From Rhizobium sophorae (GTDB lineage: Bacteria; Pseudomonadota; Alphaproteobacteria; Rhizobiales; Rhizobiaceae), in NCBI RefSeq assembly GCF_013087515.1, contig NZ_JABFCN010000030.1, forward strand, positions 62,001 through 126,000: 64,000 bases of DNA, written 5' to 3'. The notes under the pieces were generated by a model that was not told the origin of the DNA, did no database searches, and was given only the letters and a program-made list of their open reading frames with translations. The translations under genes were made by a program, and so were the position numbers. How positions within the stretch are numbered: the stretch's first letter is position 1; every line of letters starts with the position of its first letter. Of the stretch, positions 18,167-26,507 are shown piece after piece.

Positions 18167-18214
18167 AATTGACCGGGCTTGTAATTGGCCGGGGTTACAA
18201 TTGATCGGGCTTAC
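18167..18214. repeat. Three tandem 16-bp repeats between permease and binding-protein genes
   Basis: AATTGACCGGGCTTGT (18167-18182), AATTGGCCGGGGTTAC (18183-18198) and AATTGATCGGGCTTAC (18199-18214) follow one another with no gap. A worse copy, AATTGGCAAATCACG, precedes them at 18152. They lie between a stop codon and the RBS of the next gene. Confidence 0.8.
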
Positions 18215-18267
18215 AGGGCGTCCGGTCCCGTATGGAAAAGTCCCTGAAGTTATTGGGAGGAAATAGA

Positions 18268-19215
18268 ATGCGTAAATTGATGTTTGGCCTGGCGGTTGCG
18301 GCGGTGACGTTCGCTGGCGTCGCTCACGCCCAGGACAAGAAATTCACAATCGGCGTATCCATTCCGGCTGCCGACCACGGTTGGACGTCGGGCGTAGTGT
18401 TCCATGCCGAACGTGTCGCCAAGCTGCTGATGGCCGAACATCCCGGTCTCAACGTCATCGTCAAGACGTCGCCGGACGCTGCAAGCCAGGCCAACGCGGT
18501 GCAGGATCTCGATACGCAGGGCATCGACGCCCTCGTCATCCTGCCGTCGGACCCGGATCCGCTCGTCAACGCCATCAAGGAAGTCAAGGGCAAGGGCAAG
18601 TTCGTCGCTCTCGTCGACCGCGCGCCGAGCAACAACGACAATTCCGTGCGCGACCTCTATGTCGCCGGCAACAACCCGGCTCTCGGCGAAGTCGCCGGCA
18701 AGTACATCAAGGACACGACGCCAGACGCAGAAGTGGTCATCATCCGCGGTCTGCCGATCCCCATCGACCAGCAGCGCCAGGACGGCTTCGACAAGGGCAT
18801 TGCCGGCTCGAACGTCAAGGTTCTCGACCGCCAGTACGGCAACTGGAACCGCGACGATGCCTTCAAGGTCATGCAGGACTACCTGACCAAGTACCAGAAG
18901 ATCGACGTCGTATGGTGCCAGGATGACGACATGGCCGTCGGCGTTCTGCAGGCGATCGAGCAGGCCAAGCGCACCGACATCAAGTATGTCGTCGCCGGCG
19001 CCGGCTCGAAGGACATGGTCAAGAAGGTCATGGACGGCGACAAGCTGATCCCGGTCGACGTTCTCTATCCGCCGGCAATGGTCGGCACGGCAATGGAGCT
19101 GACTGCTGCGGCCCTCTACGATCAGGTTCCGGTTCATGGCAGCTACATTCTCGATGCGACGCTTGTCACCAAGGAGAATGCCAAGGACTTCTATTTCCCG
19201 GATTCGCCGTTCTGA
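18268..19215 (+). CDS. CUT2-type sugar ABC transporter periplasmic binding protein
   Basis: Captures the sugar in the periplasm and delivers it to the permease. The 315-residue precursor has a signal peptide ending near residue 21 (VAHAQ|DKKF) and a two-lobed type 1 periplasmic-binding fold (FTIGVSIPAADHGWTSGV, VILPSDPDPLVNAI, WCQDDDMAVGVLQAI). It does not read as XylF, so the ligand is probably not xylose despite the neighbouring xylBA. ATG 18268 follows GGGAGGAAATAGA. A strong terminator 16 bases after the stop ends the importer unit. Confidence 0.92.
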   Translation: MRKLMFGLAVAAVTFAGVAHAQDKKFTIGVSIPAADHGWTSGVVFHAERVAKLLMAEHPGLNVIVKTSPDAASQANAVQDLDTQGIDALVILPSDPDPLVNAIKEVKGKGKFVALVDRAPSNNDNSVRDLYVAGNNPALGEVAGKYIKDTTPDAEVVIIRGLPIPIDQQRQDGFDKGIAGSNVKVLDRQYGNWNRDDAFKVMQDYLTKYQKIDVVWCQDDDMAVGVLQAIEQAKRTDIKYVVAGAGSKDMVKKVMDGDKLIPVDVLYPPAMVGTAMELTAAALYDQVPVHGSYILDATLVTKENAKDFYFPDSPF

Positions 19216-19231
19216 TCCATCGACTTGAGAC

Positions 19232-19264
19232 ATGCGCCCATTCGAAAGGATGGGCGCATTTTTT
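19232..19264 (+). terminator. Rho-independent terminator of the importer operon
   Basis: ATGCGCCCAT (19232-19241), 8-base loop, ATGGGCGCAT (19250-19259), then TTTTT. Perfect 10-bp stem followed by a T-run. Confidence 0.88.
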
Positions 19265-19426
19265 ATGCTTCCACTACAGCGGCTAGCCGAAAATGCTGCA
19301 CGTACCTCTTGCCCGCCAAAGCCCATCATGATTAGCTCGCAGCCATATCGCATTTGGCCTCGCGCCAAATTCGACGCAAGGGCGAGGAGGCGCCTTGCTC
19401 CCGCCAAATAGCGTGCTACAACACTT

Positions 19427-19440
19427 CAGAAACGTTTACG
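19427..19440 (+). promoter_or_regulatory. Possible third LacI-type operator before the isomerase gene
   Basis: CAGAAACGTTTACG matches the importer operator TGTAAACCTTTACA at 9 of 14 positions, with AAACNTTTAC in common, and contains the palindrome AAACGTTT. It is 26 bases before the ATG at 19466. The match is partial, so joint control with the importer is only suggested. Confidence 0.3.
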
Positions 19441-19465
19441 GTCGATATTCAGGGAGGAATCTGAC

Positions 19466-20518
19466 ATGAAGACGATCAAGGGCCCCGGCCTTTTCCTTGG
19501 CCAGTTCGCGGGCGATACCGCTCCTTTCAACTCATGGGACGCGATTACCAAATGGGCGGCCGACATCGGTTACAAGGGCGTCCAGGTGCCGACCTGGGCC
19601 GGCCAGCTGATCGATCTGAAGAAAGCTGCCACGTCCAAGGATTATTGCGACGAATTCGCCGGCAAGGCTTGCGAAAACGGCATCGAGATCACCGAACTCT
19701 CCACTCACCTGCAGGGCCAGCTCGTCGCCGTGCATCCGGCCTATGATGAAGCCTTCGACGGGTTTGCGGCACCGGACGTGCGCGGTAACCCGAAGGCGCG
19801 TCAGGAATGGGCGGTCGAGCAGGTCAAGATGGCGCTGACGGCATCCAAAAACCTAGGGCTCAAGGCGCATGCGACCTTCTCCGGCGCGCTTGCCTGGCCC
19901 TTCATCTATCCCTGGCCGCAGCGTCCTGCCGGCCTGGTCGAGACTGCCTTCGACGAACTCGCCCGTCGCTGGACGCCGATCCTCAACCATGCGGACGAGA
20001 ACGGCATCGACGTCTGCTACGAGATCCACCCGGGCGAGGACCTGCATGACGGCATCACCTTCGAGATGTTCCTGGAGCGGGTGAAGAACCATCCGCGCGC
20101 CAACATGCTCTACGATCCCTCGCACTACGTCCTGCAGTGCCTCGATTATCTCGACAACATCGACATCTACAAGGACCGCATCAAGATGTTCCACGTCAAG
20201 GATGCGGAGTTCAATCCGACCGGGCGCCAGGGCGTCTACGGTGGCTATCAAGGTTGGGTCGAACGCGCCGGCCGGTTCCGTTCGCTCGGCGACGGCCAGG
20301 TCGATTTCGGCGCGGTGTTCTCCAAGATGACGGCAAATAATTTCGACGGCTGGGCCGTGGTCGAATGGGAATGTGCGCTGAAGCATCCGGAAGACGGCGC
20401 CCGCGAAGGCGCGGAATTCGTTGCCGCCCATATCATCCGCGTCACCGAGAAAGCCTTCGACGATTTCGCCGGCAGCGGTACGGACCAGGCGGCGAACCGG
20501 CGGATGCTGGGGCTCTAG
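19466..20518 (+). CDS. Sugar phosphate isomerase/epimerase-like TIM-barrel protein
   Basis: Belongs to the xylose-isomerase-like TIM barrel (AP endonuclease 2 / IolE) superfamily, 350 residues. Likely metal-binding residues fall in CYEIHPGEDLHDG (Glu, His, Glu), LYDPSHYVLQCLDY, MFHVKDAEF and VVEWECALKHPEDG, in the order expected for the barrel. RBS GGGAGGAATCTGAC precedes the ATG. It sits between the CUT2 importer and a Gfo/Idh/MocA dehydrogenase, a combination used for oxidation and rearrangement of free sugars or cyclitols, including 3-keto-sugar routes. The actual substrate is not known. Confidence 0.85.
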   Translation: MKTIKGPGLFLGQFAGDTAPFNSWDAITKWAADIGYKGVQVPTWAGQLIDLKKAATSKDYCDEFAGKACENGIEITELSTHLQGQLVAVHPAYDEAFDGFAAPDVRGNPKARQEWAVEQVKMALTASKNLGLKAHATFSGALAWPFIYPWPQRPAGLVETAFDELARRWTPILNHADENGIDVCYEIHPGEDLHDGITFEMFLERVKNHPRANMLYDPSHYVLQCLDYLDNIDIYKDRIKMFHVKDAEFNPTGRQGVYGGYQGWVERAGRFRSLGDGQVDFGAVFSKMTANNFDGWAVVEWECALKHPEDGAREGAEFVAAHIIRVTEKAFDDFAGSGTDQAANRRMLGL

Positions 20519-20526
20519 GTTTCTAT

Positions 20527-20720
20527 TCCCTTCTCCCCGCCGGGGAGAAGATGCCCGTAAGAGCAGATGAGGGGGATGAGGAGCGATAGCGACGAAATGC
20601 CTCGAGCGACAAGCGAAAGGCAAATCTGCCGTGAAGCCCCTCATCCGACCCTTCGGGCCACCGACCGGGGTTAAGCCACGGTGCTTAACCCGTCCTTCGA
20701 ACCCCCGAGGGGAGAAGGGA
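20527..20720. repeat. RIME-like rhizobial intergenic mosaic element
   Basis: Begins with CTTCTCCCC-GCC-GGGGAGAAG (20530-20550) and ends with a GGGGAGAAGGG (20709-20719) block; inside is GGGTTAAG (20668-20675) paired with CTTAACCC (20684-20691). The CCCTCATCCG and CTTCTCCCC modules are typical of the RIME family as generally described in rhizobia. It fills nearly all of the gap between the isomerase and dehydrogenase genes. Confidence 0.7.
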
Positions 20721-20742
20721 AAAAAAGATTCAGGAGGACAGA

Positions 20743-21930
20743 ATGGCAATTGAAGCATCATCCGAACAGACCCGCGAGCCGCGCATTCGGCTCGGCATGG
20801 TGGGCGGCGGCGCGGGCGCATTTATCGGCGCGGTACACCGTATCGCGGCGCGCATCGACGATCAGTACGATCTCATCGCCGGCGCGCTGTCGGCTTCGCC
20901 CGAAAAGGCGATCGCATCCGGCCGCGACCTCGGCCTCGATCCGTCGCGGACCTATTCCAGCTATCGCGAGATGGCAATCCGCGAGGCGAAGCTGAAGAAC
21001 GGCATCGAAGCGGTGGCGATCGTCACGCCGAACCATGTTCACTACGATGCAGCCAAGGAATTCCTGAAGCGCGGCATTCATGTCATCTGCGACAAGCCGC
21101 TGACATCCAACCTTACCGATGCGAAGAAGCTGAAGAAGATCGCCGACGAGAGCGGCGCGCTCTTCGTGCTGACGCATAATTACACCGGCTATCCGATGGT
21201 CCGCCAGGCGCGGGAGATGATCGCGAACGGCGAACTCGGCGACATTCGCGTCGTCCAGGCCGAATATCCGCAGGACTGGCTGACGGAAGCGGTCGAACAA
21301 ACCGGGCAGAAACAGGCCGCCTGGCGCACCGATCCGGCGCAATCCGGCGTCGGCGGCTCGACCGGCGATATCGGCACGCATGCCTATAATCTTGCCGCCT
21401 TCATCACCGGTCTCGAGCTCGACAGTCTCGCCGCCGACCTCGACAGTTTCGTTCCGGGCCGCCGGCTGGACGATAACGCGCATGTCATGCTGCGCTTCAA
21501 GGCGAAGGGCTCGGAGAAGCCGGCCAAGGGCATGCTCTGGTGCAGCCAGGTGGCACCCGGCCATGAAAACGGCCTGATGGTCCGCGTCTACGGCACCAAG
21601 GGCGGGCTGGAATGGACCCAGAAGGACCCGAACTACTTGTGGTACACGCCTTTCGGTGAGCCGAAGCGGCTGATTACCCGGGGCGGCGCCGGTTCAGGGG
21701 CTGCTGCCGGCCGTGTCACGCGCGTGCCATCAGGACATCCGGAAGGTTATCTCGAAGCCTTCGCAACGATCTATACGGAAGCTGCGCATGCGATCAATGC
21801 GCGCAAGAAGGGCAAGGCCGTCGACAAGGCAGTGGTCTACCCCACCGTCGATGACGGCGTGAAGGGTGTGGCTTTCGTCGAAGCCTGCGTCGCGTCTTCG
21901 AAGAAGAATGGCGCCTGGGTCAAGCTCTGA
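20743..21930 (+). CDS. Gfo/Idh/MocA-family NAD(P)-dependent sugar dehydrogenase
   Basis: A 395-residue oxidoreductase: Rossmann fold with dinucleotide motif GMVGGGAGAFIGAVH (about residues 18-32), the family's catalytic-Lys region HVICDKPLTSN (about 109-119), and the alpha/beta substrate domain with GGSTGDIGTHAYNLAAF containing the usual Asp and His. Likely oxidises a sugar or cyclitol, paired with the TIM-barrel enzyme upstream. RBS AGGAGGACAGA. The RIME-like element in between does not prevent co-transcription, but whether it does so is not shown. Confidence 0.88.
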   Translation: MAIEASSEQTREPRIRLGMVGGGAGAFIGAVHRIAARIDDQYDLIAGALSASPEKAIASGRDLGLDPSRTYSSYREMAIREAKLKNGIEAVAIVTPNHVHYDAAKEFLKRGIHVICDKPLTSNLTDAKKLKKIADESGALFVLTHNYTGYPMVRQAREMIANGELGDIRVVQAEYPQDWLTEAVEQTGQKQAAWRTDPAQSGVGGSTGDIGTHAYNLAAFITGLELDSLAADLDSFVPGRRLDDNAHVMLRFKAKGSEKPAKGMLWCSQVAPGHENGLMVRVYGTKGGLEWTQKDPNYLWYTPFGEPKRLITRGGAGSGAAAGRVTRVPSGHPEGYLEAFATIYTEAAHAINARKKGKAVDKAVVYPTVDDGVKGVAFVEACVASSKKNGAWVKL

Positions 21931-21970
21931 ATTTAATGATCCGCGTCATTGCAGTCGCTCAATGAAAAAC

Positions 21971-22006
21971 GCCGAGGCGGCCTCGTCTGAAGTCGCCTCG
22001 GCTTTG
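21971..22006 (+). terminator. Probable terminator after the dehydrogenase gene
   Basis: GCCGAGGCG (21971-21979) pairs with CGCCTCGGC (21994-22002), then TTTGGTTA. A-rich sequence precedes the stem. The T-run is short. It could also serve the convergent DoxX gene. Confidence 0.55.
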
Positions 22007-22019
22007 GTTATATTTCTGA

Positions 22020-22424
22020 TCAGGCCGCTGCAGTGCGGCCACGCTTTAGCAGGTTGTCGACGCTCAACGGTCCTGCGCCTGCCGCTACCAGATAAAGAAA
22101 CACGAAGCAGAACAGGATTGCCGCCACGCCGCCGTTCTGGGCGGGATAGATGCCCTTCGACGCATGCCCGATGAAATAGGCGAAGGCCATCAGGCCCGAG
22201 AGCACGAAGGCTGCGATACGGGTCTGGAATCCCACCAGAACCAGGAAACCGAAGGTGAGTTCGAGCAGCCCGGCAATCCAGGAGAGCGAGCCCGCAGGCG
22301 GCACGCTTGCCGCAGCCGGAAAATGCAGGATTTTCTGTGTTCCGTAGCTGAAAAGTACAAGTGACGAGACGATGCGCAACAGGCTCAGCAGATGAGGCTG
22401 CAGCGAATGGATCGAAGAGAGCAT
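22020..22424 (-). CDS. DoxX-family membrane protein
   Basis: Small inner-membrane protein of 134 residues with four hydrophobic segments, matching the DoxX/DoxD-like family (LLRIVSSLVLFSYGTQKIL, ELTFGFLVLVGFQTRIAAFV). Members are linked to redox or thiol stress but have no firm general function. ATG 22424 follows GAAAGGAATCCA; the longer frame upstream lacks hydrophobic or conserved character. It is divergent from the beta-glucosidase gene with a 14-bp perfect palindrome in between. Confidence 0.85.
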   Translation of the reverse strand: MLSSIHSLQPHLLSLLRIVSSLVLFSYGTQKILHFPAAASVPPAGSLSWIAGLLELTFGFLVLVGFQTRIAAFVLSGLMAFAYFIGHASKGIYPAQNGGVAAILFCFVFLYLVAAGAGPLSVDNLLKRGRTAAA

Positions 22425-22562
22425 TGGATTCCTTTCACATTTGTGATGCCATTTCCCGTGTAAGGATCTCCGTCGCAACGGCCAAGTCACGACTCCTGAC
22501 ATTGCCGTTATGAGGATGGCTGCAGGTAAGGGAGCGGCGTTGCAGCTGTTCTGTCTTTCCTC

Positions 22563-22576
22563 CTGCAACGTTGCAG
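22563..22576. promoter_or_regulatory. 14-bp perfect palindrome, candidate operator
   Basis: CTGCAACGTTGCAG, with ACGT-centred symmetry typical of LacI-family sites, lies between divergent DoxX and beta-glucosidase genes, 85 bases before the latter. A half-site GTTGCAG occurs at 22540-22546. No regulator gene is adjacent. Confidence 0.4.
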
Positions 22577-22661
22577 TTTTTCTCGCCGCCGACCTGTACT
22601 TTACCCTCAGGCTTGGCTAAATCCGGCGCAAACGGCTCAACCTGAGAGATTGGATTTACAG

Positions 22662-24035
22662 ATGATCGATCCGAAGAAACTGGCAGAGCGCTTTCCCGGC
22701 GACTTCACCTTCGGCGTCGCCACCGCCGCCTTCCAGATCGAAGGCGCCAGCAAGGCCGATGGCCGCAAGCCATCCATCTGGGATGCTTTCTGCAATATGC
22801 CCGGCCGTGTCCATAATCGCGATAACGGCGATATTGCCTGCGATCACTATAATCGCCTGGAGCAGGACCTCGATCTGATCAAGGAGATGGGTGTCGAAGC
22901 CTACCGGTTCTCGATCGCCTGGCCGCGCATTATCCCCGACGGTACCGGTCCGGTGAACGAGGCCGGCCTCGATTTCTACGACCGGCTGGTCGACGGCTGC
23001 AAGGCGCGCGGCATCAAGACCTTCGCAACGCTCTACCATTGGGATCTGCCTCTGTTGCTCGCCGGCGAGGGCGGCTGGACTGCGCGCTCGACTGCCTATG
23101 CCTTTCAGCGCTATGCCAAGACGGTGATGAGCCGGCTTGGCGATCGCCTCGACCGGGTCGCGACCTTCAACGAACCCTGGTGCATCGTCTGGCTCAGCCA
23201 CCTCTACGGCATCCATGCTCCCGGCGAGCGCAACATGCAGGCCGCCCTTTACGCCATGCATTACATGAACCTTGCCCACGGTCTCGGCGTCGAGGCGATC
23301 CGCTCGGAAGCACCCAACGTGCCGGTCGGGCTCGTGCTCAACGCCGCCTCGATCATTCCCGGCTCAGACAGTCCGGCGGATCTTGCCGCCGGCGAGCGTG
23401 CGCATCAGTTCCACAACGGCGCTTTCTTCGATCCCGTCTTCAAGGGGGAATATCCGAAGGAATTTGTCGAGGCGCTCGGCGACCGCATGCCCGTCATCGA
23501 GGATGGCGACCTGAAGCTCATCAGCCAGAAACTCGATTGGTGGGGCCTGAACTATTACAAGCCCGAGCGGGTCACCGACGACCCCGAACGCAAGGGGGAT
23601 TTTCCCTGGACGGTGGAAGCGCCCCCGGCAAGCGACGTCAAGACCGATATCGGCTGGGAAATCTATGCGCCGGGCCTGAAGCTCTCGGTCGAGGATCTCT
23701 ACCGTCGTTACGAGCTGCCGGAATGCTACATCACCGAGAATGGCGCCTGCGACAACACCGATGTCGTCGACGGCGCGGTCGACGATACGATGCGCCTCGA
23801 TTATGTCGGCGATCATCTCGACATCGTTGCCGGCCTCATCAAGGACGGCTATCCCATGCGCGGCTATTTCGCCTGGAGCCTGATGGACAATTTCGAATGG
23901 GCCGAAGGCTACCGCATGCGCTTCGGTCTCGTCCATGTCGATTATGAAACCCAGCTGCGCACCGTGAAGAAGAGCGGCCAGTGGTATCGCCAACTCGCGG
24001 CGCAATTCCCGAAGGGCAATCACAAGGCGGTTTAG
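22662..24035 (+). CDS. Beta-glucosidase, glycoside hydrolase family 1
   Basis: Hydrolyses beta-linked glucosides such as cellobiose or plant aryl-glucosides; no signal peptide, so cytoplasmic. The 457 residues carry the GH1 N-terminal signature (FTFGVATAAFQIEG), the acid/base in TFNEPW (Glu 171) and the nucleophile in YITENGA (Glu 359), plus the WSLMDNFEWAEGY aglycone/glucose-binding segment. ATG 22662 is used; a TTG at 22650 would add four residues. Standing next to a sugar importer and dehydrogenase, it may release their substrates, which is inference. Confidence 0.95.
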   Translation: MIDPKKLAERFPGDFTFGVATAAFQIEGASKADGRKPSIWDAFCNMPGRVHNRDNGDIACDHYNRLEQDLDLIKEMGVEAYRFSIAWPRIIPDGTGPVNEAGLDFYDRLVDGCKARGIKTFATLYHWDLPLLLAGEGGWTARSTAYAFQRYAKTVMSRLGDRLDRVATFNEPWCIVWLSHLYGIHAPGERNMQAALYAMHYMNLAHGLGVEAIRSEAPNVPVGLVLNAASIIPGSDSPADLAAGERAHQFHNGAFFDPVFKGEYPKEFVEALGDRMPVIEDGDLKLISQKLDWWGLNYYKPERVTDDPERKGDFPWTVEAPPASDVKTDIGWEIYAPGLKLSVEDLYRRYELPECYITENGACDNTDVVDGAVDDTMRLDYVGDHLDIVAGLIKDGYPMRGYFAWSLMDNFEWAEGYRMRFGLVHVDYETQLRTVKKSGQWYRQLAAQFPKGNHKAV

Positions 24036-24258
24036 CGCAGCTGCCCGGCGGACACTTGAGAGAGGCACCTGTCTGACGCTTATTGCGCGCCATCTGGGCG
24101 CGGACTTCCGGTCGGCATGGCAAGCTGACGCTGCTTGCCATAATTTTCGCAACGACCGGCGGCAGGCACAAAAATAGATCGTCAGGAACCTGCAACAGGC
24201 GGTTGCTTAAACGTTTTTGAACCCTTGACTGGCAAAGTCCAATGGTCAGGGAGCCGGA

Positions 24259-26469
24259 ATGCAGACAGTCGGGAAGTCGCAGAGCAAGGGATTGGGAATA
24301 GGCCGTCACATCACCGTTACCGGCGTGCTTTTCTCCTTCGCGGTCATCGTCGCGGTCGCCACCATCATGGTGCTGACGGCGCTTGAACGCGTGGCCGAAA
24401 ATTCCAATGTTCTCGATGACGAGCGCTCGCGCGAAACGACGATCGGCGCGTTAAAGACCTTCGAGGATCAGCTCAGCGCGACGCTTGACGATTACGCCGC
24501 CTGGGATGACGCCGCCGTCAACATCTACGCAGCCGACGGTATGGCCTGGACGGTGAGCAACTATGGCGAGATGTCGGTCAACAGTTCGCTTTTCGACATG
24601 GCGATCGTCATCGATGCCGAGAAGAAGGCGATCATGGCGTATCGCGATGGCAAGCCGATGGGGGAGCCGCTCACGGATTTCTTCGCGCCTTCGCTCTGGA
24701 CGCTCTTCGACACGGTGAAGGCGGCCGGCCCGGCCGATCGTCCTCAGGCAATCGGTTTCGTCACCACCAAACGGGGCATAGCCGCCGTCGGTGTGGCATT
24801 GGTGCGGAAAAAGTCCGGTGCGCTGGATGTGCCCGCCGGCCAGCACCGCTATCTCGTTTTCGCGCGCCATCTCGACGACGACAGGGTGACCGATCTCGGC
24901 CAGACCTATGTCATCGGCGGGCTGAGGCTGGCGCCGCCGAGCTTTGCGGCCGACTATCTCGTGCCGATCGTCGATCCGACAGGGGCAACGCTTGGCAAGC
25001 TCGTGTGGATCTCGCGTTCACCCGGCGATATTGGCTATGCACAGGTGCGGCCGATGGTCATCCAGGCGCTCGGCCTCGTCGGATTGTTCTTCGTGGTGCT
25101 GCTGGTCATCGGCTGGCTTGCCGGACGCCGCCTGAAGGCGGAGGAGAACAGCGCTCGCGAGGAGGCGCTACGCGACAGGCTGAGCGGTCTTTCGAATCGC
25201 GACGGTCTCGGGCTCGCCGTCGATCGTTTTGTCGCCGAGGCACGCCAGACCAAGCGCAACGTGCTGCTCCTTTATCTCGACCTCGATGGCTTCAAGGAAG
25301 TCAATGACAGCTATGGCCACGGCACCGGCGACCAGCTGATCCGTGCCGTCGCGGCTGGGCTCGACGTGCTCATTCCGCAGGGTGCCGTTCTCGCCCGCAT
25401 CGGCGGCGATGAATTTGCAATTGCCTTTCTCTCCGACAGTGAGAATGCCGCCGCCCTGCAGCTTGCCGAGCAGATCCTCGATTTTCTTGTCGAGCCGCTG
25501 GAGATCGGTCGCCGTGTCGTCGTCGTCGGGGCTAGCATCGGCATTGCCATGTCGCCTTCCGGGACGGTCGGGCGCGAGGAGCTGGTGCGCCGTTCCGACC
25601 TTGCCATGTACAAGGCGAAGGAGGCCGGCCGCGCGCGCATGACGCTCTACGATCCGTCGATGGACGCCGATCGAGAGCAGCGCAATGCACTGGAGCTCGA
25701 TCTTAGGATCGCCATCGAAAGCGGCGACCTGACGCTCGCCTACCAGCCGCTGATCGATGCGGCGACGCATGCGATGACGGGTGTCGAGGCGCTGGTGCGC
25801 TGGAACCGTCCAGGCCATGGTCCTGTTTCGCCCGAGCTGTTCATCCCAATCGCCGAGACCAGCGGCCTCATCGAATCGCTCGGCCTGTTCGTGCTGCGCA
25901 AGGCCTGTGAGACGGCCAAGCAATGGCCGGAACTGAACGTCTCGGTCAACGTCTCGCCCGGCCAGTTCCGCAATCCCGCCTTTACCGACTATGTGCGTTA
26001 CGTGCTGAAGCAGACGGAGATCGAGGCCGGCCGCATCACGCTTGAGATCACCGAAGGCTACATGATCCAGAATCCGCAGCGCACCCGCCAGTCGATCGAA
26101 CGGTTGAAGGCGCTGGGGGTCAAGGTGGCGCTCGACGATTTCGGTTCCGGCTTCTCCTCGATCGGTTATCTCAGGCAGTTCGGCTTCGACCGCATCAAGA
26201 TCGACCGCTCGCTGGTCATGGGTGTCAACGACAAACGCCAGCGCGAGATGCTGCAGGCGACGGTGGCGCTCGCCCGCTCGCTCGACATTCCGGTGACGGC
26301 CGAAGGCATCGAGACCGAGGAGCAGGCGATAGCCATGCGCCTTTTCGGCTGCGACTGCCTGCAGGGCTATTTGTTCGGAAAGCCTGTGACATCAGAGCTT
26401 ATCACCGAGATGCTGCACGAACGACGTGCAGCGGAGCCGGTGGCCCGACGTCGTATCGACGCAGCCTGA
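24259..26469 (+). CDS. CHASE4-GGDEF-EAL cyclic-di-GMP protein
   Basis: Inner-membrane protein of 736 residues: TM helix (about 19-41), a periplasmic CHASE4-type sensor (about 45-255, with the TLDDYAAWDDA pattern), second TM (about 268-290), GGDEF domain with an intact GGDEF (382-386) and EAL domain with EALVRW from residue 510 and DDFGSGFSSIGYL. The canonical RxxD inhibitory site five residues before GGDEF is absent. Both cyclase and phosphodiesterase motifs look complete, so the net activity cannot be told from sequence. It stands alone. Confidence 0.93.
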   Translation: MQTVGKSQSKGLGIGRHITVTGVLFSFAVIVAVATIMVLTALERVAENSNVLDDERSRETTIGALKTFEDQLSATLDDYAAWDDAAVNIYAADGMAWTVSNYGEMSVNSSLFDMAIVIDAEKKAIMAYRDGKPMGEPLTDFFAPSLWTLFDTVKAAGPADRPQAIGFVTTKRGIAAVGVALVRKKSGALDVPAGQHRYLVFARHLDDDRVTDLGQTYVIGGLRLAPPSFAADYLVPIVDPTGATLGKLVWISRSPGDIGYAQVRPMVIQALGLVGLFFVVLLVIGWLAGRRLKAEENSAREEALRDRLSGLSNRDGLGLAVDRFVAEARQTKRNVLLLYLDLDGFKEVNDSYGHGTGDQLIRAVAAGLDVLIPQGAVLARIGGDEFAIAFLSDSENAAALQLAEQILDFLVEPLEIGRRVVVVGASIGIAMSPSGTVGREELVRRSDLAMYKAKEAGRARMTLYDPSMDADREQRNALELDLRIAIESGDLTLAYQPLIDAATHAMTGVEALVRWNRPGHGPVSPELFIPIAETSGLIESLGLFVLRKACETAKQWPELNVSVNVSPGQFRNPAFTDYVRYVLKQTEIEAGRITLEITEGYMIQNPQRTRQSIERLKALGVKVALDDFGSGFSSIGYLRQFGFDRIKIDRSLVMGVNDKRQREMLQATVALARSLDIPVTAEGIETEEQAIAMRLFGCDCLQGYLFGKPVTSELITEMLHERRAAEPVARRRIDAA

Positions 26470-26507
26470 TCTTCAGAAAGCAAAGTTGATCCACACAGAA
26501 ATCCGGC

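Noticed and set aside
18268..19215. Xylose-binding protein XylF, completing a xylose import set with xylBA
   Set aside because: The sequence does not read like XylF, and the importer has its own LacI gene and a different operator from the xylBA operon.
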